From the NCBI GenBank assembly GCA_019635735.1, contig JAHBYX010000012.1, positions 1-64,000 on the forward strand: a stretch of DNA of 64,000 nucleotides. The letters run 5' to 3'. The position numbers and the translations under genes are program-made. The notes under the pieces were generated by a model. The model saw only the letters and a program-made list of their open reading frames with translations. It had not been told where the DNA came from and ran no database searches. Positions within the stretch are counted from its first letter, which is position 1; each line of letters starts with the position of its first letter. Of the stretch, positions 46,301-53,892 are shown in pieces. The stretch is from Mesorhizobium sp. (lineage in GTDB: Bacteria > Pseudomonadota > Alphaproteobacteria > Rhizobiales > Rhizobiaceae).

Positions 46301-46617
46301 GGCCCGATCCCGGTGAGATGGCAGGTGTCGTGCTGCGAGCCCTATCGCTCGAGGGTGTTGCCGAACACCGCAACGCGCTCGTACCGGAGTTCGGGGTCTA
46401 CAGCTCCGAAGGTAACATTCTGACGACCGGCCGCGCCGACGCTGTGGCCTTGTCCGACGGCAAGCCCACCCTCGTGTTCGACTGGAAAAGCGACGTTGCC
46501 CCGACTGACGCAGACCGGCAGGCTTATGCGGGGCAGCTCTTGAAGTACATGACTGCGATCGGAGCGAAGCGGGGCGCCGTGGTCTATTTGACCCTTCGCC
46601 AGCTCGACTGGGTCTGA
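43318..46617 (+). CDS. AddA-like UvrD helicase with C-terminal nuclease domain
   Basis: 1099 aa, starting in a GTGA overlap. SF1A helicase motifs are LLVEAAAGTGKTSLLAGRV (Walker A, ~residue 22-40), VDEFQDTDPVQAEIL, VGDPKQAIYRFRAADLAS and TVHSAKGLEWPIVIP. The C-terminal RecB-type nuclease shows TTGRADAVALSDGKPTLVFD then WKSDVAP and RQAYAGQLLKYM, with the D-x-K core intact. With the AddB-like partner it would unwind and degrade duplex DNA from ends. It is likely a second, plasmid-borne set in addition to chromosomal addAB, which is typical of defence islands (inference). Confidence 0.87.
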   Translation: MSDLTDSDDRRRALTRLDQTLLVEAAAGTGKTSLLAGRVTMLLASGIAPRNVAAITFTELAAGELRARVRRFVDQLIDGTVPVDLSLAIPTKLDNKQAASLRAAREHLDDMTTTTIHGFCHELLRSYAIEAGVDPGAAILDAVQTDFAFATVFERWLQRRLGEAADPSDPIAVMAQRDPTEAVDVLKRLGKFRREFRTARPLEHELERHAEGDFVEAVREFRRWMNGQTAPYLAVEDVVELETLAIHFEGGFDPVPGFQRLWELAHPPRIKAMAWRSQDLRPYRRLTAWKAVAGKEDGARLCAEAAERYGRCGAALRHLLGNLATTLVASFSGGLDDLLGDFETFKRHAAVLDFDDLLLSTRALVRTHEPIRRAASERYTRILVDEFQDTDPVQAEILFRITSTDDDAPTWQERRLIPARLFLVGDPKQAIYRFRAADLASYMEAYKAIERQFPGNVLHIRTSFRSRKEILDYVNRSFAEPLGKQAPGYVPLDSSLGAPEHGMPCVMKATVRIGERSKANYIRDTEAQVVAEICAKLIGNARVRRSNNEIAPAVPGDIALLAPVGTELWRYERALEENAIPFMSQAGRNLFRRQEAQDFVALVRALADSRDTLALGAVLRGPLVGLTERELLDITNALGFDGTEDHPSGLTLRTPLDQVAHPLAREALAIMHELNRRSRRSTPFLVLAEAIDRLHIRAKLAARGQDQAARALANLDLLMERARRYGVRGLKQLAIDIGTDWQGGQLGPEPYDEARLDADGEAINIVTVHSAKGLEWPIVIPINLGSEIRRREAFLHRRHDDTLHWVLGDIVPPALVDAINTDDKESAEERERLLYVACTRAMDMLILPQYSVRRPDNTWAEVLPLAHADIPEWNDAALTRRPIPTQPTVSNEQTREVFVAEQESVATASPAIRWVRPSDDDPDKRFVEVDTRIEVDSEDDPPITGQVPGSATRGGILHKLIEEVLTGELPETEGDLTARANALLSQLAIATRDSRPDPGEMAGVVLRALSLEGVAEHRNALVPEFGVYSSEGNILTTGRADAVALSDGKPTLVFDWKSDVAPTDADRQAYAGQLLKYMTAIGAKRGAVVYLTLRQLDWV

Positions 46618-46853
46618 AACACGGTCAGGCCCTGCGGGGCCACCCTCCGGTTGGTAGCAACGGGATGCTCAAATGCTCCGACCCCCGAGGCCTGGGCTTT
46701 GTCCCGGTCAGAAGTCACCGCAACAGAACACCGTCGACATAGATGTTCCGGGTGATGCGCTTCCACAGAGGGTTCATGCGCACGCTGCTGACGTTTGTCC
46801 AGTTTGTTCCATTGTCCCGCCCCCCAACGGCTGCGTCTCCTACGCGGCAGTGC
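46618..46853. other. Convergent intergenic region, no clear gene
   Basis: This 236-bp stretch lies between the AddA-like and CHAT genes. It contains a small hairpin GGCCC-TGCG-GGGCC (46628-46641) without a T-run, so it is a weak terminator at best. On the minus strand a short open stretch between ~46717 and 46815 reads naturally (NGTNWTNVSSVRMNPLWKRI), perhaps the end of a decayed gene. Nothing else is evident. Confidence 0.3.
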
Positions 46854-48980
46854 CTAAGTGAAAAGTGCCGGGCATCCCCAGCAAAGAATATTGTCCAGCG
46901 CCGTCGCCACATATTCGTGGCCTAGCCGTTCGCGCGCTGCGAGGCCGAGGGCGAGTTCATCGAGCTCCTGCGCCAGATCAGCGTTGTTTCGCATCAACTG
47001 AATGGCAGAAGGGAAGGCAATGTTGACGGGCTCCGTCACCAGTCGGCTCGCCAATGCGCAGCCGAAGGCTAGCGCCACATAGTAGTCAATAGGCCATAGG
47101 TGCGCGACAACCTGCTGATGAGGAGTGCAGAGTTCTTGCGCCAGTCCGATCCGCGCCATTCCATCCATGGTCTGTGCGGATCCGCTGCTGCAAACGTTCA
47201 ACACCAGAAGGCGGCGGCCGGCGGGAGGTATTGCGAACGATGCGAGGTGTGGCATGGAGAGGAGACTGCCGTCATCCATGACCAAGCCGGTCTCGTGAAC
47301 GCTGTACGGCGACTGCTCCCCATGGCCGATCACCCAGAGGGCATCCGCCTCGGGATCCTCGTAGAATTCTTTGAACGCCGCCGCATGCAGCTCCCCGGCG
47401 CGGACCTTGAGCGTCCAACCGCTCACCTGCGCCGCAGCATGCAGACATTCGACTTCCGGCTCAGTGAGCTGCGTTGCGCCAGGCCACACACTCAACACGC
47501 GGATCGGCCTGTCGCGGGTCGCCCCCGCGAGGCTAGCTTCCAGAGCAGCGAACTTGCCGGTGTCTAGCATGAAGAGCGCCTGCAGTGGATCGCGGTGACC
47601 TGGCATCACCACAATCGAGCGAGGCTCGAAGTCAGCCGGCAATCGTTCCGCGAGCTCGCGCAGTTGGTAGTGACGTTCGACAGCCTCGATCAGTCCGGGC
47701 CCGGTTTCGAAGACCGGTACACCAACCCTTCCTTCGTCCAAGTCGATAATGCGGTCGCCGGCGGGACCTCGAAAATAGTCCGATAGCGCGGACGAGATGC
47801 GTACAAGAAGATCTTCCAGGCTTTCCCCGACATCGGCATGTGGCGCGACCCAACGGCCAGTCGGCCAAAGATAAGCGACACCGTCGCCGTGGTTCGGGCA
47901 CACAAAGAGAACGTTGGCGTCTCCTCGTTCCGCCGCGGCCGACCCGTACCATGCCCAGAGCACGTCCAGGATGTCATCGACCGACCCCACCTTAGTCAGA
48001 CAGTAGATCAACGGGAACAAGATCGACGCCCGAGACTCGAGAGCGATGAGAGCCTCGGCTCGAGGCGATCTCCCATAATAGGAATCGGAGAGGCGGCGAG
48101 TCTCAGTGAGAATCTCGGCTCTGCTCGCTGTCCATGAAGCTAAGTCGTCGGTTGCCACAGCCATTGCTTGGAGGGCCTCGTGCTCTCTGAGATGGTTACG
48201 GCGATGCGCGAGTAGATGCCGCGCCCATTCAACCGGTGTGTGATCCGTCCACTGTGCGGCGTGGGTCAGGAACAGCATCTCGATGCGCGTTTTGATCTCA
48301 GCATCGACGGAGTCGAGCTGTGCAAGCTGGAACAATGCGCGGGAGAGGTACTCCGCTCCTGGATGAGCGCGTATGGTTGCCCAGTTGGCCATCGCGATCG
48401 CAGCCTCCACGCCCGCCCGCAAGTCGCCATTCGCCAAAGCCATCAAGACGATGCGGTTCGCATGGTCGAAGAACATCCGACAATGGTCGTCGAGTCCACC
48501 GAACTTTCGCGCGAGAAGATAGGCGGTTCGCACCCAGTCCACCACGAATGGCATGACCGCCTCATTGAGGCCTTTGGGGGCGCCATCGTAGGGAGGCAGC
48601 GCGTAGTTCGCGTGGTTCACTCGAGCTGTCGGGTCATGCGTCCTGGATACCGCCCAAAGGGCCCATCCGTAACAGTCCCCTAGCTCGCCTCGCGCGAGCG
48701 TGCGTTGGGCAGGGACAACCCCAGCGATGAATCGTATGCAGTCGATACAGCTTGCGATGGTCTCGTTCGGGGCCAGGCCAGTCTGTTCGATCAAGTCGGC
48801 ACGCACAGAAAGTGCGAACGCAAGCATCTGCTCGTCACTCTGCTCGATGAGGCGGTGTTGGAGCCGCACAAGAAGGTCGCAGATTGCGACGCTGCCCCCC
48901 AACCATTCGAATTCAGCGCCCCAGGCAGCGACCTGCGGAAAGGTGGCTGCTGTGCGGGGAAAGATCTCGTCGAGCTTCAT
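46854..48980 (-). CDS. CHAT-domain (caspase-like) protease
   Basis: 708 aa. The N-terminal ~430 residues are helical, possibly repeat-like, and act as a sensor or scaffold. The C-terminal CHAT domain carries the dyad: His ~552 in ADALWVIGHGEQSPYSV and Cys ~596 in LLVLNVCSSGSAQTMDGM. The end, GLAARERLGHEYVATALDNI, is also typical. The ATG lies immediately after the stop of the DUF1612 gene, so the two are co-translated. CHAT proteases in bacteria act as activated effectors, and a defence or cell-suicide role is plausible here. Its substrate is unknown. Confidence 0.82.
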   Translation of the reverse strand: MKLDEIFPRTAATFPQVAAWGAEFEWLGGSVAICDLLVRLQHRLIEQSDEQMLAFALSVRADLIEQTGLAPNETIASCIDCIRFIAGVVPAQRTLARGELGDCYGWALWAVSRTHDPTARVNHANYALPPYDGAPKGLNEAVMPFVVDWVRTAYLLARKFGGLDDHCRMFFDHANRIVLMALANGDLRAGVEAAIAMANWATIRAHPGAEYLSRALFQLAQLDSVDAEIKTRIEMLFLTHAAQWTDHTPVEWARHLLAHRRNHLREHEALQAMAVATDDLASWTASRAEILTETRRLSDSYYGRSPRAEALIALESRASILFPLIYCLTKVGSVDDILDVLWAWYGSAAAERGDANVLFVCPNHGDGVAYLWPTGRWVAPHADVGESLEDLLVRISSALSDYFRGPAGDRIIDLDEGRVGVPVFETGPGLIEAVERHYQLRELAERLPADFEPRSIVVMPGHRDPLQALFMLDTGKFAALEASLAGATRDRPIRVLSVWPGATQLTEPEVECLHAAAQVSGWTLKVRAGELHAAAFKEFYEDPEADALWVIGHGEQSPYSVHETGLVMDDGSLLSMPHLASFAIPPAGRRLLVLNVCSSGSAQTMDGMARIGLAQELCTPHQQVVAHLWPIDYYVALAFGCALASRLVTEPVNIAFPSAIQLMRNNADLAQELDELALGLAARERLGHEYVATALDNILCWGCPALFT

Positions 48981-50087
48981 CTACAAGATCCCCCAAGCGC
49001 GGTAACGCCCCCTCCCCGTCAGCTCGCGAACGCCGAGTTCACCGATGAGGTTGAGAGCCCCACGCTGTGTGATCTTTGCTGCTTTGGCGACCATCGGCGC
49101 CGACACGATCGGCCGGGACAAGACGAGCTCGATTGTAGTCGGCAGGCTGCTCGATGAGCGTCGCCCGTCCAAGCGACGGGTCATCAGATCCCGAGCCTGC
49201 GCCAGCCGAGCCACTTCCTTCATGCCGCTCTCGGCCGATGCCGACATCGCGTCTAGGAAAGCGATAATACGGGTCACACGATTTGCGGATCGCCGCCGTT
49301 CCCTTGGCACGGCCTTCAGCCCGACATTGAAGCCGAAGAGGTGCGACGCCACCTTGCCGCGCGCCCGAAGATAGGCGCTCACGAACTGACCACCTAGCCA
49401 GTGCTGCCGCTGCATGGGTTCGAGGGATTCCCAGGCTTCCCAGATTAGCGCGGTCGCAAGCGTTGGAGGCAGATCCGCCACGTCGGTTAGAACGCGCTTC
49501 CATTGCGTAAGGCGATCCGCCTCGTCCCAATCGGAGTCGCGAACAACAAGGTCGCCGACGACAACCTCTGAGCGGCCCGCGCCTCTCCGGTCGGAAACCC
49601 GATCGATCAGCCGCTGCGCCTGTTCGAGCAGCGCATCGACACTGGCAAGTTCCTGTGCAAGCGGGTCGTCCATGCCGATGAGGTCCGCTATCTCCTCGAC
49701 CGACGTCATCTCCTCACCTTCCGCGGCGTCGCGCTCCTGTTCCTCGTATCCCGTCAGAGCGCCGATCCCCGCATCGCTCACCGCCCAGCCCGGCTTCGCC
49801 CCAGCGATCCGGCGCCGAGCTCGCAGGATCCGGTGGGCAATCGTCAACTCATGGGTTGGCGCCCGAGCGTCCATGCGCTCATCGTGGAGAACGAGATCCT
49901 CGACGTGGACAAGCTCGCCCCCCACCCACATGCTGGCAGCCGTATCGAAGAAGTGGCCGCGCTCGGCAAAGCCCTCGCCGACCGGACTGCGGCGGACCTG
50001 CTCATCCAGCCGGGCAAGCTGGTCCTCTGCTTTCCCAATGGCCGGAAGCAGCGTTTGAAGAGGCAGGCTTTCGATTGTGTAAGCCAT
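48981..50087 (-). CDS. RHE_PE00001-like protein (DUF1612 with C-terminal helix-turn-helix)
   Basis: 368 aa from ATG 50087; an in-frame GTG/ATG slightly upstream is possible. It matches the DUF1612/RHE_PE00001 family found on rhizobial plasmids. The N-terminus is LPLQTLLPAIGKAEDQLARL, the central part has HWLGGQFVSAYLRARGKVAS and LFGFNVGLKAVPRERRRS, and the C-terminal winged-helix-like end is APMVAKAAKITQRGALNLIG. Its function is unknown; DNA binding and plasmid maintenance have been suggested from its domain and location. Here it is directly coupled to the CHAT gene, which is unusual and suggests a regulator or sensor for that protease. Confidence 0.8.
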   Translation of the reverse strand: MAYTIESLPLQTLLPAIGKAEDQLARLDEQVRRSPVGEGFAERGHFFDTAASMWVGGELVHVEDLVLHDERMDARAPTHELTIAHRILRARRRIAGAKPGWAVSDAGIGALTGYEEQERDAAEGEEMTSVEEIADLIGMDDPLAQELASVDALLEQAQRLIDRVSDRRGAGRSEVVVGDLVVRDSDWDEADRLTQWKRVLTDVADLPPTLATALIWEAWESLEPMQRQHWLGGQFVSAYLRARGKVASHLFGFNVGLKAVPRERRRSANRVTRIIAFLDAMSASAESGMKEVARLAQARDLMTRRLDGRRSSSSLPTTIELVLSRPIVSAPMVAKAAKITQRGALNLIGELGVRELTGRGRYRAWGIL

Positions 50088-50368
50088 TGTTCTCGCGTGC
50101 ATAGTTTCTCAAACGGAAGCTATCATGCATTTCGCTTCCGTCATAGCGACGGATTTTCCCCCGCGCGTACTATATAGACGCGCCAAGCCTTCGGGAGTGA
50201 ACAGCGGGACGTCGATCGAAGCTCAGATCGACAAGAATGCCCATTTCGCAGGGTTTGACGGGTTCCTACAGGCGGAAAAGCCGCTCAAGAGACGTTTACA
50301 AACGATCGGTTATCCTTATCCTCTGGGTTTGGAAAACCTTCTCTATATCGCACTCTCAGGCGCTCGGG

Positions 50369-51316
50369 ATGGCCGCTGACACGCAAAATCGAAGCTCCCG
50401 TCGACCACAGGGCCGGCAAATCGGCTACGCGCGCGTGTCCACGGACGAGCAGGCCACGGAAGCCCAGGACATAGAGCTGCGCTCGGCCGGCTGCGATGTG
50501 ATCGTCCAGGAGCATGGTTCAGGTGCATCACGCGCCCGCCCTGCCCTCGCCAAGCTCGTGCGCGAGATCGGCGCCGGCGAGACGCTCGTCGTCGTGCGCC
50601 TCGACCGCCTGGCGCGATCGGTCAGCCACCTACTTGAGGTGATCGAGGACCTGACCGCCAAGAACGCCCATTTCCGGTCTCTGCGGGACCCGATCGACAC
50701 TTCGACGCCGCAAGGGATGTTCTCGCTGCAGATCCTCGGCGCTGTCGCGCAGCTTGAACGCGCGCTGATCTCCGAGCGCACCAAGGCCGGTATCAGGGCG
50801 GCAAAGGCCAAAGGACGTCTCCCGGGCAATCCCGGCATCCGCGAACGTCGGCCCGACGTGCTGGCGACCATGACGGCCGCACAGAAAGCCGCCTATGGAG
50901 CCCGCATCCAGGCGACCGCCAATCAGTGGCTTCCGACGGTTCGGCGCATGCGTCCGGATCACACATGGGATGATATCGCGCGGGTCTTGAAGCAGCGGGG
51001 TCTCAACTGGACGCCGGAGCGGCTTCGCCGGGCTATGAAGTGGATGGTCGCCGAGGCAATGGCGGACCGTGCCCTCCTCCGAAAATCGCCTCCTCGCCTT
51101 CCCGAGGACCGGCTGATGACGCTGGTCGCCGGCATCCATTCCTCGAACGTCGAGCTGACGCTTCGCGAAATCGCCAGCCAGCTCGAGAGACTTTACGAGC
51201 GCACGCCCCGCGGCGGCACCAAGTGGGCGCCGTCCTCGGTCAAGAACCTCATCGATCGGGCTCGGCGATCCGGACTGCTTGCGGTCGAGGAGCCGCCGCC
51301 CTCCGCCGATTCTTGA
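50369..51316 (+). CDS. Serine recombinase (resolvase/invertase family)
   Basis: 315 aa from ATG 50369; the frame extends upstream, but the conserved domain starts just after this ATG. The N-terminal catalytic domain has GRQIGYARVSTDEQATEAQD (Ser nucleophile), VVVRLDRLARSVSHLLEVIE and STPQGMFSLQILGAVAQLER. An extended C-terminal DNA-binding part of ~130 residues follows, with TWDDIARVLKQRGLNWTPER. It probably resolves multimers or inverts segments of the replicon. The 281 bp before it (50088-50368) hold its promoter region and no gene. It converges with repC. Confidence 0.88.
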   Translation: MAADTQNRSSRRPQGRQIGYARVSTDEQATEAQDIELRSAGCDVIVQEHGSGASRARPALAKLVREIGAGETLVVVRLDRLARSVSHLLEVIEDLTAKNAHFRSLRDPIDTSTPQGMFSLQILGAVAQLERALISERTKAGIRAAKAKGRLPGNPGIRERRPDVLATMTAAQKAAYGARIQATANQWLPTVRRMRPDHTWDDIARVLKQRGLNWTPERLRRAMKWMVAEAMADRALLRKSPPRLPEDRLMTLVAGIHSSNVELTLREIASQLERLYERTPRGGTKWAPSSVKNLIDRARRSGLLAVEEPPPSADS

Positions 51317-51324
51317 TCGAACCA

Positions 51325-52644
51325 TCATTGGAACCTCGGATTTTTCAGGCTCTTGAGCAGCGATGGCGAAGCCTCATACGTCGGCTTGCCAACCGCCTCG
51401 GCCGAAGAGGCATCCTCCGCCGTCTTGTTCGCTGGTTTTTCGGCGTCAAGCCGCTCCCTGAGCAGTGCCATGATCATCGGCCAGGTTGAGAATTTGCCCG
51501 CGCGCGCCTTGTCGGTCAGGCTGCGCAAGTACCCGCCGGCGCTGTTGATCCGATCGTGCCGCTGGTAGATCGCCGCAAGGGTGATCGCGGCGTGCTGCTC
51601 GCCCATGGCCTCGCAGGCTTCGCGCCAGGCGCTCGGGCTGATCCCCAGCATCGGCCGCGCCAACTCTGCCGCGGCTAGAAAATCGCGCCAGTGCCGAATG
51701 CTTCCACCCTGGGCCAACTCGCGCAGGTTGCTGCAGGCGTCCATCACGATCGCCAAAGGCAGTTCTCGCTTCGGCAGGCTCCGCAGGTTGTCGGGTTCTT
51801 CGGCGCTGCCGTCCGCTTCTTCCTTGTTTCCTAAGCCATTTTCAGATTCAGATATGCGGTATGGGTTTGAATTCTGTATGTGCGCGCCATTACGGGACTC
51901 ATTGGCGTCCGGATTCTGTGTTTTTGCGAAAGATTCCAATACCTCACGGATCTCGGCGCAGAGCGCGTGAAGATCGACGTAGATATCCTCGAGGAGTTGG
52001 CGGGGTGCCGTCCGCGGAAGTCGGCCTATGATGGCCTGGTAGACCTGATGGACCCTGCCCCAGTTCCCAGGCACATTCTCCTCGATGCCAGTCTCGATCA
52101 GCTTGACGATGTCCCGGCGGACCAGAGTTAAGCGTTCCTTAGTGACCTGGAACGCTCTCTTTTCCGTCCTGACAGCCTCCGCGAGTTCCTTGAACTCCTC
52201 GGCACGGGCGACGATCGGCGAGAGATCGAAGCCATAGGCCTGTTCGATCTGGCCGCCCCTGCCCTTGCGCGCGAACCGTTTCCCATTAGGGCTATCCCGC
52301 CGAATGATCAGGCCACAATCGACGAGCACCGCCAGGTGACGGCGCAGCGTCGTCGCCGGCATGCCATTGGTGCGCTCAGTGAGCTTCTCATTGGACGGCC
52401 AGACAATGAGATCGCCGTCGGCCGACAGCTCATCGTCCTGATGAAACGACAGGAGCGCGTTGAGGATCGTCAGTGAGCGGTCCGTTGCGCCGAGCAATTC
52501 CTTGGCATCCCGGATCGTATAGAACGCTTTCCATTTCTCGACGCGGCTTCCTTCCGGAGCCGACTTCGCCAAGGCTTGGCTTGCCATCATTCCAAGCGTC
52601 ATTGTTCGCCGCCCGAAGGGCGTCGTTGGGATATGCGTCTGCAT
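51325..52644 (-). CDS. repC: RepC replication initiator
   Basis: 439 aa, last gene of repABC. The N-terminal winged-helix region shows RDAKELLGATDRSLTILNAL and TNGMPATTLRRHLAVLVDCG, followed by GLIIRRDSPNGKRFARKG. The C-terminal half includes LPLAIVMDACSNLRELAQGG and RAGKFSTWPMIMALLRE. RepC initiates replication and in repABC replicons the origin lies inside this gene, in an AT-richer central part. Its expression is limited by the antisense ctRNA encoded just upstream. It converges with the recombinase gene, 8 bp apart. Confidence 0.96.
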   Translation of the reverse strand: MQTHIPTTPFGRRTMTLGMMASQALAKSAPEGSRVEKWKAFYTIRDAKELLGATDRSLTILNALLSFHQDDELSADGDLIVWPSNEKLTERTNGMPATTLRRHLAVLVDCGLIIRRDSPNGKRFARKGRGGQIEQAYGFDLSPIVARAEEFKELAEAVRTEKRAFQVTKERLTLVRRDIVKLIETGIEENVPGNWGRVHQVYQAIIGRLPRTAPRQLLEDIYVDLHALCAEIREVLESFAKTQNPDANESRNGAHIQNSNPYRISESENGLGNKEEADGSAEEPDNLRSLPKRELPLAIVMDACSNLRELAQGGSIRHWRDFLAAAELARPMLGISPSAWREACEAMGEQHAAITLAAIYQRHDRINSAGGYLRSLTDKARAGKFSTWPMIMALLRERLDAEKPANKTAEDASSAEAVGKPTYEASPSLLKSLKNPRFQ

Positions 52645-52713
52645 TTTTCTTCACCTATCGCTAGGCAAAAGAACTCTGCCCGCCAAAGCTGGCGGCGAAA
52701 GCCTCATTGAGGC

Positions 52714-52742
52714 TTGACGTCGATTCCGGGAAATGCGATTCT
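52714..52742 (+). promoter_or_regulatory. Promoter of the counter-transcribed RNA
   Basis: TTGACG (52714-52719), 17 nt, GATTCT (52737-52742), reading opposite to repABC in the repB-repC gap. Transcription would start near 52749 and stop at the terminator ending about 52800, which is the expected place and length for a repABC incompatibility RNA. Confidence 0.6.
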
Positions 52743-52748
52743 CAGGAA

Positions 52749-52798
52749 TGCTACATCACGAGAAGGGCTTCCGGACTCGCTTCGGGGGCCTTTTTCTT
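52749..52798 (+). ncRNA. incA: repABC counter-transcribed RNA (incA/ctRNA)
   Basis: A ~50-nt transcript predicted on the plus strand between repB and repC, antisense to the repABC message. It begins ~7 nt after the -10 box and ends in a hairpin with a U-run. In repABC plasmids this RNA represses repC translation and is the main incompatibility determinant. The 5' end is estimated. Confidence 0.7.
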
Positions 52799-52800
52799 TT
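52766..52800 (+). terminator. Rho-independent terminator of the ctRNA
   Basis: A fully paired 10-bp stem, GGCTTCCGGA (52766-52775) with TTCGGGGGCC (52781-52790) counting G-U pairs, has a 5-nt loop CTCGC and is followed by TTTTTCTTTT (52791-52800). It is a classical intrinsic terminator in the orientation of the ctRNA. Confidence 0.85.
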
Positions 52801-52821
52801 GCGTTTCAGATCTACTGGTTA

Positions 52822-53817
52822 CTACTCCGCTTCGTTACGATGCTTGAGAAACTGGTCGTAGAGCTCGTCGAGATTGGCGGCGAGATAGCGGCCGAACGCT
52901 CCCGCGTCCTTCGATTTGAATTTGAGCTCGACAGAACGGCTGGAATCGACAACGTCGGCAGCGATCGTCTTGTCGCGCGGCTGCCACTTCGTGGTCGTCA
53001 GTTTCGGCGGGGCACCCCGCTGTGGCCTCTTTGTCGCCTTCATGACGTTCAGCGCTTTCTCGAAGCGCGCGTCTGATGAAGCTTGGCCGAAGACCGGGTC
53101 GGCGACGAGGTCGTCGACGGCAGTACGGTTTGGTAGCTGCTCGATCAACTGGGCGAACTCCTGCCAGCGATCGCGGCCCACCCCCTTTGCCCGACCAATC
53201 CCTTGAACGACATTCTCGGGAACGCGGGTGGCGACTGAGAGCATCCTGGTCACCATAGGGGCGTCCACGGAAAGAGCCGCCTGGATCGTCTCGCGATCGA
53301 ACCCCCGGTCCAAGAGCTGTTTTGCGAACATCGCTCTTTCGATAAACGAGAGATCTTCGCGGGCGGAATTTTCCTGGCCTTGCGCGATGACATGCTCGAT
53401 ATCGGAAAGCGCCTCGATGACGGACTTGACCGGACGCCCCAACGCCCGGGCCACACGCACCCGTCGGTGTCCGAATACGATCTGATATCGTGCTGGATGG
53501 TCGGGATGCACACGCAGGCGAACGGGACTCTTTTGCCCTTGCGACTCAATTGCTTCCCGCAATTCCTTGTCTTTGGCGTCCTCGTCGTCAGGCAACCGAT
53601 CGGTGACAAAGGAGTCGTCGATAGCGGCAGGGTCGATCTCTACGATCAAGTCGCTTTGTAGCAGCTCGTCTGCTTTCGCGGCCTTCTCTGCCAGCTCTCC
53701 CAGAGAATTCATGAGGCTCCGGGTCGCGCCACGCGCCGTATAGCCAGCGGCCGGAGTGCGTTCATTCGCTGGTGCATCCGCTCGGTTGATGTTCTGGAAC
53801 ACATTGCGTCGTGTCAT
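52822..53817 (-). CDS. repB: RepB partitioning protein (ParB-like)
   Basis: 331 aa. The N-terminus MTRRNVFQNINRADAPANE is typical of RepB. The ParB nuclease-like domain shows SPVRLRVHPDHPARYQIVFG then HRRVRVARALGRPVK. Next comes the helix-turn-helix SFIERAMFAKQLLDRGFDRE and IQAALSVDAPMVTRMLSVAT. It binds parS sites and works with RepA in segregation and in autorepression of the operon. It is separated from repA by 75 bp and from repC by the 177-bp ctRNA region. No exact parS palindrome was recognised. Confidence 0.96.
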   Translation of the reverse strand: MTRRNVFQNINRADAPANERTPAAGYTARGATRSLMNSLGELAEKAAKADELLQSDLIVEIDPAAIDDSFVTDRLPDDEDAKDKELREAIESQGQKSPVRLRVHPDHPARYQIVFGHRRVRVARALGRPVKSVIEALSDIEHVIAQGQENSAREDLSFIERAMFAKQLLDRGFDRETIQAALSVDAPMVTRMLSVATRVPENVVQGIGRAKGVGRDRWQEFAQLIEQLPNRTAVDDLVADPVFGQASSDARFEKALNVMKATKRPQRGAPPKLTTTKWQPRDKTIAADVVDSSRSVELKFKSKDAGAFGRYLAANLDELYDQFLKHRNEAE

Positions 53818-53892
53818 TCTAGCGAGTCCCCAAACCGGTCAAACGCCTGAAATTACGTGGGAAAGTTCCGGCGTGTACGGCTGACAATTTTA

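Noticed and set aside
46628..46641. Hairpin GGCCC-TGCG-GGGCC as a terminator after the AddA-like gene
   Set aside because: The stem is short and no T-run follows, so it cannot be called an intrinsic terminator.
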